From Clostridium scatologenes (GTDB taxonomy: Bacteria > Bacillota > Clostridia > Clostridiales > Clostridiaceae), in the NCBI RefSeq assembly GCF_000968375.1, contig NZ_CP009933.1:4960001-5024000 (forward strand): 64,000 bases of DNA, written 5' to 3'. Both the position numbers and the translations under genes were made by a program. Position 1 is the stretch's first letter. Each line of letters begins with the position of its first letter. Of the stretch, positions 33,857-43,242 are shown one piece after another. The notes below the pieces were generated by a model. That model ran no database searches and was not told the origin of the DNA. It saw only the letters and a list, made by a program, of their open reading frames with translations.

Positions 33857-35866
33857 ATGAGTACAATTGATATTAAAAAGGAACGAATTGAAAAGTTAGT
33901 TGAGGAGCTAAATAAATACGCACAGGAATATTATCTTTTAGATAATCCAAGTATTTCAGATAAAGAGTATGATTTAAAATATGATGAATTGTTAAAACTT
34001 GAAAAAGAAACAGGAATAGTATTGCCCTATTCACCTACACAAAGGGTTGGAGACAATATATTAAAAGAGTTTCAGAAGTATACTCATAAAGGTAAGCTGT
34101 GGAGCTTAGACAAGTCACAAACTGTTCAAGGGATCATAGATTGGCATGTAAGAAATAAGAAGGCTTTAGATGAGTATAATTCTACTCATGAAGAAAAGTT
34201 ACCACAACTTGAATATGTTATTACTAAAAAGTTTGATGGGCTTACTATAAACTGTACTTATGATGATAATGGAATTCTTATAAAAGCAGCTACAAGGGGA
34301 ACAGGTGAAATAGGTGAAGACATAACTGCACAAGCAAGAACTATAATGTCACTACCTTTAAAAATAAATAATAGTAATGTTATAGAAGTCCATGGTGAGG
34401 CTATAATGACTCGTGAAGCTTTTGAAGGATATAATAAGGTTGCAGCTGTACCTCTTAAAAATTTGAGAAATGGAGCAGCAGGTGCTTTAAGAAATTTAAA
34501 TATAAAGGAAACGGCTAGAAGAAAACTTTCAGCTTTCTTTTATGATGTTGGTTACAATGAAGGTGATTCTTTTAAAACGTATTTTGAGATGATGGAATTC
34601 ATAAAGAATATGGGATTTCCTTTGGATAACTATATTAAAGTTTGCAGCAGTATAGAAGAAATAGAGAATGAACTAAAGTATGTAGAGGAAATAAGATCTG
34701 AATTAAATTATGATATAGATGGAGTGGTAATTGCTATTAACGATATGAAGACAAGGGACATTCTTGGATATACCATAAAATTTCCTAAGTGGGCAATTGC
34801 ATATAAATTTGAAGCAGAAGAAGCCACAACAAAGCTTCTAGATGTAGAATGGAATGTAGGAAGAAGTGGAAGAGTTACACCTACAGCAATACTAGAACCA
34901 GTAGAGTTAGCTGGGGTTACGGTAAAAAGAGCTACACTTAATAACATGGATGATATAAAAAGAAAAGAAGTTAGAATTGGATGCAGTGTTTTTGTAAGAA
35001 GATCTAATGATGTAATTCCAGAGATAATGGGAGTGGTTCAGGATACATTAGAAGGAAGTATAGAAATACAAGCACCGGAAAAGTGTCCTTATTGTGGCAG
35101 TGAATTAGTACAAGATGGTGTTCATTATTTTTGCGATAACACTTTGTCTTGCAAACCACAAATGGTGAAAAGCATAGTTCATTTTGGAAGTAGAGAAGCA
35201 ATGAATATAGAAGGTTTTAGTGAAAAAACTGCTGAACAGCTTTTTGAAAAACTTCAAATAAAATCTATACCTGATTTGTATAGAATAGAAAAAGAGGATT
35301 TAATGCAGTTGGATAAGTTTGCTGAGAAAAAGGCTCAAAATCTTGTAAATGCCATAGAGAAGAGTAAAAATTGCAGTTTGGCATCTTTTATATATGCATT
35401 AGGAATACCTAATATAGGTAAGAAAACTGCTACAGATTTGGCTAAGAATTTTAAGTCCTTGGATAATATAATGCAAAGTAATGAAGAAGATCTTGTATCA
35501 ATTCAAGATGTAGGAGAAATTGTTGCGAAAAGTATAATAGAATTTTTTAATGAAGACAAAATAATAAAGAGTATAAATGAACTTTTTGAATTAGGAGTAA
35601 AACCAAGCTTTGAAGAAGAGGAAGTATCAAAAAGTTTATTTAGCGACAAAACTATAGTTGTAACTGGGAGTTTGGAAAATTACACTAGAACTACTATAAA
35701 AGAAAAATTACAATCAGTTGGTGCAAAAGTATCAGGAAGTGTAAGTAAGAAGACTGATTATGTTTTAGCAGGGAAAGAAGCTGGTTCCAAATATGATAAG
35801 GCTTTAGAACTTGGTGTAAAAATTATAAATGAAGAAGAATTTGAGAAAATGTTAAATGAATTGTAA
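33857..35866 (+). CDS. ligA: NAD-dependent DNA ligase
   Basis: A 669-residue NAD+ ligase that seals nicks in DNA replication and repair. Domain Ia (about 1-70) has YYLLDNPSISDKEYD. The adenylation site reads TKKFDGL, with the nucleophilic lysine in K-F-D-G, where most LigA have K-x-D-G preceded by glutamate. OB fold, a four-cysteine zinc finger (CPYCGSELV to DNTLSC, about 407-428), helix-hairpin-helix repeats and a BRCT domain (about 595-669, VVTGSLENYTR) follow. Overall length is normal. It forms an operon with pcrA, as in Bacillus. Confidence 0.96.
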   Translation: MSTIDIKKERIEKLVEELNKYAQEYYLLDNPSISDKEYDLKYDELLKLEKETGIVLPYSPTQRVGDNILKEFQKYTHKGKLWSLDKSQTVQGIIDWHVRNKKALDEYNSTHEEKLPQLEYVITKKFDGLTINCTYDDNGILIKAATRGTGEIGEDITAQARTIMSLPLKINNSNVIEVHGEAIMTREAFEGYNKVAAVPLKNLRNGAAGALRNLNIKETARRKLSAFFYDVGYNEGDSFKTYFEMMEFIKNMGFPLDNYIKVCSSIEEIENELKYVEEIRSELNYDIDGVVIAINDMKTRDILGYTIKFPKWAIAYKFEAEEATTKLLDVEWNVGRSGRVTPTAILEPVELAGVTVKRATLNNMDDIKRKEVRIGCSVFVRRSNDVIPEIMGVVQDTLEGSIEIQAPEKCPYCGSELVQDGVHYFCDNTLSCKPQMVKSIVHFGSREAMNIEGFSEKTAEQLFEKLQIKSIPDLYRIEKEDLMQLDKFAEKKAQNLVNAIEKSKNCSLASFIYALGIPNIGKKTATDLAKNFKSLDNIMQSNEEDLVSIQDVGEIVAKSIIEFFNEDKIIKSINELFELGVKPSFEEEEVSKSLFSDKTIVVTGSLENYTRTTIKEKLQSVGAKVSGSVSKKTDYVLAGKEAGSKYDKALELGVKIINEEEFEKMLNEL

Positions 35867-35972
35867 AAATAATGATGAAGGTTTTTCCTGGCTATTTACA
35901 AAATACTGAAAAAGGTTTATGATAAAAATGGTTTAGCTTGTACATAATTGTACTATATGTGGAGGAGAAAAA

Positions 35973-36242
35973 ATGAAAAAAACTATAAATCTACTAGGGT
36001 GGATAGGGGTTTGTTTAACGATTCTTACATTAGTATTAACACTCCTTACTACATATCAATTTACATATGTAAAGTATTTTAACAGTTATAATACTATGCA
36101 ATGGTGCATATTTTTTACTATGCTTATTTGGGCTGTAAAAATGTTTGATTTTAAAGCTAATAGGAATGGTATTGTATGTCCTGTAACTTGTGTGCTAATT
36201 GCAATTGGAACTATATTTTTTATATTTATGAAGGTTTATTAA
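35973..36242 (+). CDS. Small integral membrane protein
   Basis: An 89-residue hydrophobic protein with three likely membrane segments (about 7-29, 43-55 and 63-87). It begins MKKTINLLGWIGVCLT and ends IAIGTIFFIFMKVY. No family is recognised. A clear GTGGAGGAGAAAAA lies before the ATG and a terminator follows, so it is probably a real single gene. Confidence 0.7.
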   Translation: MKKTINLLGWIGVCLTILTLVLTLLTTYQFTYVKYFNSYNTMQWCIFFTMLIWAVKMFDFKANRNGIVCPVTCVLIAIGTIFFIFMKVY

Positions 36243-36268
36243 AATTAATTGAAATTCAATAATTCATT

Positions 36269-36299
36269 AGGCAATCTTTTTATAAGGTTGCCTTTTTTA
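36269..36299 (+). terminator. Terminator after the small membrane protein gene
   Basis: AGGCAATCTT pairs with AAGGTTGCCT (one mismatch), followed by TTTTTT. Confidence 0.85.
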
Positions 36300-36426
36300 T
36301 ATTTCTTAACGTTTGAAGACTCTTTATTTACAATATTATAATATGAAAGGTAAATGTGATTTGTGTCAAAAATGTTTGTATAATCATATAATGAATTAAT
36401 ACTTAGTTATTTTCGGAGGGGGAAGT

Positions 36427-36852
36427 GTGAATAACTTGTTTTTCAGATCATGTTTCACCGGACAAAAAACAGAATTTTATGAGATGAGATTGAAAAAAGT
36501 AAGTATTAATGAAATATCAGATAGCATAACTAAAAGTTGTTGGAATTATAATATACAGTATGAAATGATTTTAAAGGATTCGAATACATTGCTTATAGAT
36601 CTTATGGGAAAAGAAAAAGAAATTTTGCTAAAGTACCATAAAAAAGATATTATAACAAAAAATGATTATGAAGGATTTATAAATTATTTGGAAAGCTATG
36701 AAATAAAAAGAGGCATTTATATTACTACAGGTTTTTTTGAAAAACACATATATAATAATTTACATAAAAAAATTAAAAAGATAGATATAAAGAAATTTAT
36801 AAAAAAACAACCTAACATTGATAAATTAAATTTTTTACATTACCTACCATAA
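36427..36852 (+). CDS. Hypothetical protein, possibly a degenerate Mrr-like endonuclease fold
   Basis: A 141-residue soluble protein starting at GTG after CGGAGGGGGAA. The central part LLIDLMGKEKEILLKYHKKDI, with IKRGIYITTGFFEKHIYNNL, follows the order of a restriction-endonuclease-like (Mrr_cat) core: a strand with aspartate, a strand ending x-x-K, and the typical G-I-x-I-T-T-G/S segment. The usual glutamine or glutamate before the lysine is replaced by leucine, so it may be inactive. This is a weak family call from pattern alone. It is a single gene between terminators. Confidence 0.5.
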   Translation: MNNLFFRSCFTGQKTEFYEMRLKKVSINEISDSITKSCWNYNIQYEMILKDSNTLLIDLMGKEKEILLKYHKKDIITKNDYEGFINYLESYEIKRGIYITTGFFEKHIYNNLHKKIKKIDIKKFIKKQPNIDKLNFLHYLP

Positions 36853-36861
36853 AAATAAAGA

Positions 36862-36902
36862 AATAAACAAAACTTATTGTATGAGTTTTGTTTATTTTTT
36901 TG
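36862..36902 (+). terminator. Terminator after the Mrr-like gene
   Basis: AAATAAACAAAACT pairs with AGTTTTGTTTATTT, a perfect stem, then T-rich sequence. Confidence 0.88.
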
Positions 36903-36950
36903 TATAACTGCTAATAATCTAGATATATTGTTATGTAAGGGAGATGCTAT

Positions 36951-38552
36951 ATGAAAAAAATTATTTGTTGTTTGCTAATTATAAGTTTTATGTTTTTTAA
37001 TGGTTGTGTGGAAAAAGATGTGCAAACTAGTAAAAGCGAACAGATAAGAAATTATATAGTATATAATATTGGGAAAATGCCAAAAGACTTATTCATGCTT
37101 AATGATTCTAATATAAGACAACAGGACTTACTAAATAATTTATTTGAAGGACTTATAAGACTTGATGATACTGGAAAGATAACTCCAGCAATAGCACAAA
37201 GTTGGACTCTAAGTAAAGATGAAACTTGTTATACATTTAAAATAAAAGACAATGCAAAATGGAGTGATGGTACTTATATTACAGCAGAAGATTTTGTAAA
37301 TTTTTTTAAAGAGATTTTGAACAAAGATGTTGAAAATAAATATGCAGAACAGCTTTATTGTATATTTGGAGCAGAAAATTACAGAAATGGGAAAACTGAT
37401 TTTAGTAATGTAGCAATTAGGGCATTGGATAAAAAAAGTTTAGAAATAAGATTAAATTATCCATGTTGCTATTTTTTGAATTTATTGGCACAACCTATAT
37501 ATGGGATAAGGAAAATAGACAATAACTTAAAGGATTGGGGTAAAAATTATAAAAATATATTGTATTCTGGATATTTTACAATAAGTGATTTTAAAAATAA
37601 TAATGAAATGATGCTAGTAAAGAACAAGAATTATTGGAATAAAGATAGTGTAAAAAGTGATAAGATATGTATAACCTTTAATGATGGCAGTGAAGCATCA
37701 TTAGCAGCTTTCCAAAGTTCTAAAATTAATTTATTTACAAAGCCGCCAATAAGTGAAGTTAAAAATCTTATGAGTAAGGATAGTATTATACAACAACAAT
37801 CACTTTCTGTAGGAGCTTTAGTTTTTAATTTAAAGAAAGATACTATAGTAAAAGATGTGAATTTTAGAAAAGCAGTATCTGAATGTATAGATAGAAATGC
37901 TATATCAAAAAATATATTGAATGATTCAGCAAAATCAGGATTGTCATTTATACCAGAAGGAGTAAGTAATGGTATTAATGGAGTTTATATAAACAAGGAA
38001 TTTTTTTCAGCTAGCATACAAAAAGATAAAGCTTTAAATTTTATTAAGAATAGTAAATATAATAAAGATTCAGATTCGTTGAAAATTATTTATTTAGATA
38101 CAGTAGAAAATAAAAAAATTTGTGAAAATATAGCTAAAAATTTAAAAGATAACTTGCAAGTAAAGGTGAATTGTGAGGGCTATGGTACAGAAGAATTAAA
38201 TGATGAGATAAAAAAAGGTGACTATGATATGGCAAAAATACAATATGAAGCTGCATACAATTATCCACTATCATTTTTAGAACAGTGGCAATCGTCTTCT
38301 AAAAATAATGTTTATGGATATAGCAATGTAGTATTTGATAATATGGTGGTAAAGGCAAGAATAGAAAGTGATGGAAGTAAAAAGATAGCTGAATTAAGGA
38401 CAGCTGAAGATACATTAATGGAGGAATTGCCTGTTGTACCAATATATTTTAATAAGATATTAGTTTGTAAAAAATATAATATAAAAGGTGTCTCTATAAA
38501 TCAAATGGGTAATCTAGATTTTCATAATTTAGAGATAGTAACTGAAGCATAA
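36951..38552 (+). CDS. Oligopeptide ABC transporter substrate-binding lipoprotein (OppA-like)
   Basis: A 533-residue extracellular lipoprotein of the SBP_bac_5 family. The signal peptide MKKIICCLLIISFMFFNGC ends with the lipobox cysteine at C19. Domain landmarks are LLNNLFEGLIRLDDTGKITP (about 55-74) and WTLSKDETCYTFKIKDNAKWSDG (about 80-102), both typical of OppA/DppA. The C-terminal part has PVVPIYFNKILV. No permease or ATPase gene is adjacent, so it either supplies a transporter encoded elsewhere or acts alone as a receptor. AAGGGAGATGCTAT precedes the ATG. Confidence 0.92.
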   Translation: MKKIICCLLIISFMFFNGCVEKDVQTSKSEQIRNYIVYNIGKMPKDLFMLNDSNIRQQDLLNNLFEGLIRLDDTGKITPAIAQSWTLSKDETCYTFKIKDNAKWSDGTYITAEDFVNFFKEILNKDVENKYAEQLYCIFGAENYRNGKTDFSNVAIRALDKKSLEIRLNYPCCYFLNLLAQPIYGIRKIDNNLKDWGKNYKNILYSGYFTISDFKNNNEMMLVKNKNYWNKDSVKSDKICITFNDGSEASLAAFQSSKINLFTKPPISEVKNLMSKDSIIQQQSLSVGALVFNLKKDTIVKDVNFRKAVSECIDRNAISKNILNDSAKSGLSFIPEGVSNGINGVYINKEFFSASIQKDKALNFIKNSKYNKDSDSLKIIYLDTVENKKICENIAKNLKDNLQVKVNCEGYGTEELNDEIKKGDYDMAKIQYEAAYNYPLSFLEQWQSSSKNNVYGYSNVVFDNMVVKARIESDGSKKIAELRTAEDTLMEELPVVPIYFNKILVCKKYNIKGVSINQMGNLDFHNLEIVTEA

Positions 38553-38577
38553 AGATTTAGTATTTGTGAAGATGAAT

Positions 38578-38630
38578 AAAGCCATGTAAATAAGGGGGGA
38601 ATTTCCTTATTTACGTGGCCTTTATTTTTA
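38578..38630. terminator. Terminator between convergent genes
   Basis: AAAGCCATGTAAATAAGG pairs with CCTTATTTACGTGGCCTTT around a short loop, followed by ATTTTT. It serves the OppA-like gene. Confidence 0.88.
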
Positions 38631-38666
38631 AATAGTATTTTTATAATAGTCTTTCAATCATATATT

Positions 38667-40058
38667 TTAGGATTTTAGAAGATATATGATAAGAAAGAAT
38701 ATAAACATGTTTTTGTAACTGTCAAAAGAAGTTTTAGATGGTTCAAAAGTTTCTTTCTTTCTACTGTAAACAACATGTTTTACAAATACTGAGGTAATTT
38801 CACAGCTTTCTGGAGTAGGCAAGGAAGCTGTCCTAAAGAACTGTTCATCTATTAAGTCTTCAGATTTTAGAGTATGGTTTTTATATCTTTCTATGTCATT
38901 TAAGTCGGGAATATCTGGCCAGCTTAATATAATACCTGAATCAATAAGTTGGCGTTTAAATACATCTAATATAATCAAATTGTTGTCGCTTTGTTCTTTG
39001 CTTATGTTTTCGTGAATTAGGCACACAAGCAAATATAATGATATTTCAACACAAGAAAATGTTATTTCCTTCTTTTCAGTATGTTTTATAAAAATTCCTT
39101 TTTCAGGGTCGTAAAGATTTAAAAGCTTGTTATGAACTTTTTCACCATCTTCCTTGAACTTCATAATTCCTGTATTTTTATAGAAAAGAAAGTAGTTTAT
39201 ATATTTTAAACAATCATATTCTAATTTATCATCATAAGATGTAAGAGGATTATTATTAAACCTGTCAGATATTAATTCACATAAATCTAGTAAAAGTAAT
39301 TTACATTGTTTATTTTTTGAATAGCTATAAAAAACATTTAAGTTTAGAGTTAATTTTAATATTTCGTCAAGAGAAAGTACATATATGTCTTCTTTGAATT
39401 CAATAAACATATTAAGAATATCTAATGCAAAATTTTCATAGGAACCTTTTTCTTCATCATCACTCAAAGAAGCATATCTATAATATGCATCCATAAGTAG
39501 AGCTTGTGATGAAAATTTGAATTTCTTATTTTTTTCTTCAAAACTTATCTCTCCATCATAAAAATCTTTACTTTCTTTTTTATCAACAAAAACACCATCT
39601 GCATTTCTAAAATGTGTTGCATAAAAATCAAGTTGGTTTCTACAAATGCACATGTAAAGCTTAGCTAAGTTGGATTTTTTAGTATTGATACCTTCAAATT
39701 GTTTATAATAGTTACATAATTCAAGAAGAGAAAGGGTCATAAGTGCGTTACTATCAATATTTATTTCTTTTTTAAAGCTTTCATCGTTCCAACATAATTC
39801 ATCATCAATGTTTGTAATTTTAGGATTTCCCTTCTTATACAGACATAGAAGTGGAGAAACATTACCAAATGTGTTAATATCAGAACTAGATAAATTTTTT
39901 ATTTTTAGTTCTTTAATGGAGGTATATACTCCACACTTAGAATGTAGTACAATTTGATTTAAAGATTCTTTTGCTAAGAAAAAGAGTTGATGTTCTATGT
40001 TTTCTTTTTTTAATTTATTAATTCTTAAAAATGGGCCAATATATTTCAAAACATACAC
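38667..40058 (-). CDS. Hypothetical protein, mostly helical (463 aa)
   Basis: A 463-residue soluble protein without signal peptide or clear membrane segment. It shows regularly spaced amphipathic helices (IDSNALMTLSLLELCNYYKQF, FSSQALLMDAYYRYASL, and LSLDEILKLTLNLNVFYSY), a pattern compatible with an alpha/alpha-toroid such as those of six-hairpin enzymes; this is inference. NADGVFVDKKESKDFYDGEISF is the most distinctive segment. The start is uncertain: GTG at 40058 has only a weak ribosome binding site, and a TTG three codons in is possible. It is divergent from the AIR-synthase-like gene. No function assigned. Confidence 0.65.
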   Translation of the reverse strand: MYVLKYIGPFLRINKLKKENIEHQLFFLAKESLNQIVLHSKCGVYTSIKELKIKNLSSSDINTFGNVSPLLCLYKKGNPKITNIDDELCWNDESFKKEINIDSNALMTLSLLELCNYYKQFEGINTKKSNLAKLYMCICRNQLDFYATHFRNADGVFVDKKESKDFYDGEISFEEKNKKFKFSSQALLMDAYYRYASLSDDEEKGSYENFALDILNMFIEFKEDIYVLSLDEILKLTLNLNVFYSYSKNKQCKLLLLDLCELISDRFNNNPLTSYDDKLEYDCLKYINYFLFYKNTGIMKFKEDGEKVHNKLLNLYDPEKGIFIKHTEKKEITFSCVEISLYLLVCLIHENISKEQSDNNLIILDVFKRQLIDSGIILSWPDIPDLNDIERYKNHTLKSEDLIDEQFFRTASLPTPESCEITSVFVKHVVYSRKKETFEPSKTSFDSYKNMFIFFLIIYLLKS

Positions 40059-40144
40059 CTACCATAAATTAATCCTTATATAAATAATATGAAGTAGAGT
40101 GTGAAATAGTGCTTATTTATTTCTATAGAAAGGAAGAAATTTTG

Positions 40145-41134
40145 ATGAAAGTCGGAAAATTAAATTGGGATGATTTAAAAAACATAATAGATAGTTCCAA
40201 AGGAGCAATTAGAAATGATGTTAAAATTAAAAGCGGAATAGGAGAAGATTGCAGTGTAATAGATTTTGGGGAATATGAATGTGTAGTATCAACAGATCCT
40301 ATTACTGGAGCAGAAAAGAATCCAGGGAAACTAGCAGTAAATATAAATTGCAATGATATAGCATCTTCAGGAGTAGAACCTTTAGGGATATTAGTTACAA
40401 TATTAGCACCAGAGAATTCTTCTTTAGAAGATATAAAGAGTGTTATGAAGGAAATAGGAGAAGAAACTAAAAAATTAAATGTTGAAATTTTAGGAGGACA
40501 CACGGAAGTAACTAGAGCTGTAAATAAAATGGTTATATCCTGTACTGTTATAGGAAAGGGATTGAAAGATAAGTCCATTGCTACTTCTGGAGCTAAAGAA
40601 GATGATGATATAATAGTAACTAAATCATTATGCCTTGAAGGAACAGGTATAGTTGTAAGTGATTATACGGATAAAATTAAAGATGTTTTGACATGTGAAG
40701 AAATAACAGAGGCTAAAGGATATTTAAACAGTTTAAGTGTAGTAAAAGAGGGTGTTATAGCAGGAGAATTTGGAGTTAATTCAATGCATGATATAACTGA
40801 AGGTGGAGTTTTAGGTGCATTGTGGGAGGTTGCTAAAGCTAGCAATTTAGGATTTAGAGTATATAAAGAAAAAATGCCTATAAGTAACATAACTCAAAAG
40901 ATATGCAGAAAATATTCAATAGATCCTCTAAGACTTATATCTTCTGGAAGTATGCTTATAACAACTAAAAATGGAGATAGATTGGTAGATGTATTGAAAG
41001 AACAAGGTATAGAAGCATCTATAATAGGTAAAATTGTTAAACAGAAAGGTATTTTGATAGAAGGACATATTGAGAAGGAAGTGCTTCCACCAGAGAGGGA
41101 TGAATTGTTTGTATTAGAAGAAAGGATAATATAG
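40145..41134 (+). CDS. AIR synthase-related protein (HypE/PurM-like)
   Basis: A 329-residue protein of the PurM/HypE/SelD ATP-binding superfamily. The N-terminal glycine-rich region IKSGIGEDCSVIDF (about 29-42) and STDPITGAEK, then NCNDIASSGVEPLGILVTI (about 69-87) mark the AIRS fold; HDITEGGVLGALWEVA lies in the C-terminal domain. It resembles the hydrogenase maturation factor HypE, but lacks a visible C-terminal cysteine tail, so that role should not be assumed. ATG 40145 is set by AAAGGAAG. RNase PH follows 46 bases later. Confidence 0.83.
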   Translation: MKVGKLNWDDLKNIIDSSKGAIRNDVKIKSGIGEDCSVIDFGEYECVVSTDPITGAEKNPGKLAVNINCNDIASSGVEPLGILVTILAPENSSLEDIKSVMKEIGEETKKLNVEILGGHTEVTRAVNKMVISCTVIGKGLKDKSIATSGAKEDDDIIVTKSLCLEGTGIVVSDYTDKIKDVLTCEEITEAKGYLNSLSVVKEGVIAGEFGVNSMHDITEGGVLGALWEVAKASNLGFRVYKEKMPISNITQKICRKYSIDPLRLISSGSMLITTKNGDRLVDVLKEQGIEASIIGKIVKQKGILIEGHIEKEVLPPERDELFVLEERII

Positions 41135-41180
41135 TTTGATTGTTGTGTAATTTATATTAAGAGTCATTGGAGGGATAGAT

Positions 41181-41930
41181 TTGAGAATAGATAGTAGAAA
41201 AAATGATCAAATTAGACATACAAAGATTACAAGAAATTATACTAAATATGCTGAAGGATCTGTGTTGATAGAGGCAGGAGATACAAAAGTAATTTGTACA
41301 GCTTCAATAGAGGATAAAGTACCTCCATTTTTGAAAGGCAAAGGTGAAGGATGGATTACTTGTGAATATAATATGATACCTAGATCAACTAAAGTTAGAA
41401 AAATCAGGGATATCAATAGAGGAAAAATTGATGGAAGGACTATGGAGATTCAGAGGATAATTGGAAGAGCGCTTAGGTCTGTAGTAGATCTAAAATCAAT
41501 TGGAGAAAAGACAATATGGATAGATTGTGATGTTATACAAGCAGATGGAGGAACAAGAACAGCTTCAATTTCAGGAGCTTTTATAGCTTTAGTAGATGCA
41601 GTAAATAAGTTACACAAGCAAACTCCTTTCAATATATATCCAATTAGAGATTTTGTAGGTGCTATAAGTGTAGGAATTGTAGGAAATGTGAAGATGTTAG
41701 ACTTATGTTACGAAGAAGATTCTAAAGCTAATGTTGATATGAATGTGGTAATGACAGATTCTGGAGAATTTATAGAAATACAAGGTACAGGAGAGGAAAA
41801 ACCATTTTCTAAACAGGATTTAAGTGAACTTTTATTGCTTGCTGAGCAGGGAATAAAGCATGTAATTCAAATACAAAAAGAAAGTTTAAAGATGGATTCA
41901 TTATGGATTGGAACAGGTGAGAGAAAATGA
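41181..41930 (+). CDS. rph: Ribonuclease PH
   Basis: A 249-residue phosphorolytic 3'-5' exoribonuclease that trims tRNA 3' ends. Characteristic motifs are MIPRSTKVRKIRDINRGKIDGR (about 65-86), EIQRIIGRALRSVVDL, and IDCDVIQADGGTRTASISGA (about 114-133) with the phosphate-binding and catalytic residues. It starts at TTG 41181, after TGGAGGGATAGAT. Its stop overlaps the start of rdgB by four bases (ATGA), so the two are translationally coupled. Confidence 0.96.
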   Translation: MRIDSRKNDQIRHTKITRNYTKYAEGSVLIEAGDTKVICTASIEDKVPPFLKGKGEGWITCEYNMIPRSTKVRKIRDINRGKIDGRTMEIQRIIGRALRSVVDLKSIGEKTIWIDCDVIQADGGTRTASISGAFIALVDAVNKLHKQTPFNIYPIRDFVGAISVGIVGNVKMLDLCYEEDSKANVDMNVVMTDSGEFIEIQGTGEEKPFSKQDLSELLLLAEQGIKHVIQIQKESLKMDSLWIGTGERK

Positions 41931-42532
41931 AAAAATTGATAGTTGCAAGTAATAATAAAAATAAAATAATGGAGATTAAAGAAATACTTTCAAAATATTC
42001 TATAGAAGTGATATCCCTTAAAGAAGCAAATATAAATATTGATGTTGAAGAAGATGGCACTACTTTTATGGAAAATGCCTATAAAAAAGCTAATGAGATA
42101 CATAAAATTTTAAAAAATGAAATGGTATTGGCAGATGATTCAGGACTTGTGGTTGATTGCTTAGATGGAGCTCCAGGAGTGTATTCAGCAAGATTTGCAG
42201 GCGAACATGGAAATAGTAAGAAAAATAATGAAAAGTTGTTAGGGTTATTGAAGGAAAAAGATTGTAAAGATAAAAAAGCAAAGTTTGTATGTGCTATGGT
42301 GCTAATATCAGACATAGGTAAAGTCATAAAGGTTCAAGGAGAAATAGATGGAACAATAATAAATGAAGAAAAAGGGTCAAATGGATTTGGATATGATCCT
42401 GTATTTTATGTACCAGAATATAAAATGACTTTTGCAGAAATGAATTCTGATTTGAAAAATTCCATAAGTCATAGGGCTAATGCTCTAAAGAAATTGGAGC
42501 GTGAAATTATAAATCTTATGGGGGATGAGTAG
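41927..42532 (+). CDS. rdgB: XTP/dITP pyrophosphatase
   Basis: A 201-residue Ham1-family enzyme that hydrolyses non-canonical purine triphosphates (XTP, ITP, dITP). The substrate-binding start is IVASNNKNKIMEIKEIL (about 4-20). Then come TTFMENAYKKA with the conserved asparagine-alanine, the metal-binding LADDSGLVVDCLDGAPGVYSAR (about 65-86) and the C-terminal GSNGFGYDPVFYVPE, SHRANAL. AGGTGAGAGAAA serves as ribosome binding site inside rph. The rph-rdgB order is common in Firmicutes. Confidence 0.96.
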   Translation: MKKLIVASNNKNKIMEIKEILSKYSIEVISLKEANINIDVEEDGTTFMENAYKKANEIHKILKNEMVLADDSGLVVDCLDGAPGVYSARFAGEHGNSKKNNEKLLGLLKEKDCKDKKAKFVCAMVLISDIGKVIKVQGEIDGTIINEEKGSNGFGYDPVFYVPEYKMTFAEMNSDLKNSISHRANALKKLEREIINLMGDE

Positions 42533-42535
42533 AAG

Positions 42536-43006
42536 TTGAAGATAGGTGTAATAAGTGATACTCATAGATATGTATGGGTTATTGAAAATGCCATAAAAAA
42601 GATAGGAGATGTAGATGTATTAGTACACTTAGGAGACAATGTACAAGATGTTAAAGAAATAAAAAAGTATTATAAGGGCAAGATTATAAATGTTAAGGGA
42701 AATTGTGATTTTGCTGTGGATGTTCCTAGTGAAAAAATTGAAGTTATTGGAGATAAAAGAGTATTTATAACTCATGGCCACAGATATGATGTAAAATACG
42801 ATTTATCCAGAATAAGGTATAAAGCTTTAGAGATTAAAGCTGATATAGTACTTTTTGGACATACACATGTATCACAAATTGCTTATGAGGATGGGATATG
42901 GTTTGTAAACCCGGGAAGCCCTGCAGTACCAAGAGATGAGTTTTATAGTGTGGCTATTATAGAGATAAAAGATGGTAAGATTAATCCAGGTATAAAGGGA
43001 GTTTAA
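42536..43006 (+). CDS. YfcE/MJ0936-type metallophosphoesterase
   Basis: A 156-residue calcineurin-like phosphodiesterase. Metal-binding motifs occur in order: GVISDTHR (about 4-11), VHLGDNVQD (D about 34), VKGNCDF, THGHRYDV (about 79-86) and FGHTHVSQI (about 106-114). The physiological substrate is unknown. It begins at TTG 42536, three bases after rdgB, with GGGGGATGAG as ribosome binding site. It is the last gene of the rph cluster; the tRNA promoter follows. Confidence 0.9.
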   Translation: MKIGVISDTHRYVWVIENAIKKIGDVDVLVHLGDNVQDVKEIKKYYKGKIINVKGNCDFAVDVPSEKIEVIGDKRVFITHGHRYDVKYDLSRIRYKALEIKADIVLFGHTHVSQIAYEDGIWFVNPGSPAVPRDEFYSVAIIEIKDGKINPGIKGV

Positions 43007-43038
43007 GTAAAAAAACTAAAAAAAATTTAAAATATGTA

Positions 43039-43067
43039 TTGACGAATTCCAATATATCGTGTAGAAT
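43039..43067 (+). promoter_or_regulatory. Promoter of the tRNA cluster
   Basis: TTGACG (43039-43044), 17 bases, TAGAAT (43062-43067). It lies about 60 bases before the first tRNA. No other strong promoter is seen inside the cluster, so the eleven tRNAs are probably one precursor. Confidence 0.75.
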
Positions 43068-43128
43068 AATTTATGTTGTCGGGAGTTGATAAAAACTTCT
43101 AAGAACATTCAAGATAAGTCTTGAATGT

Positions 43129-43204
43129 CGGGGTGTGGCGCAGATGGGAGCGCGCGTGGTTTGGGACCATGAGGTCGCAGGTTCAATCCCTGTCACCCCG
43201 ACCA
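43129..43204 (+). tRNA. tRNA-Pro (TGG), copy 1
   Basis: A complete 76-base cloverleaf: acceptor CGGGGTG/CACCCCG, anticodon loop TTTGGGA, T-loop TTCAATC, encoded CCA. The next gene is identical. Confidence 0.97.
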
Positions 43205-43242
43205 TTGAAAAAATTATTTAGACGATTAAATCACTGAAATGC

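Noticed and set aside
40145..41134. Assignment of the AIR-synthase-like gene as hydrogenase maturation factor HypE
   Set aside because: No C-terminal cysteine tail or hyp neighbours are seen, and [FeFe] hydrogenases do not need HypE.
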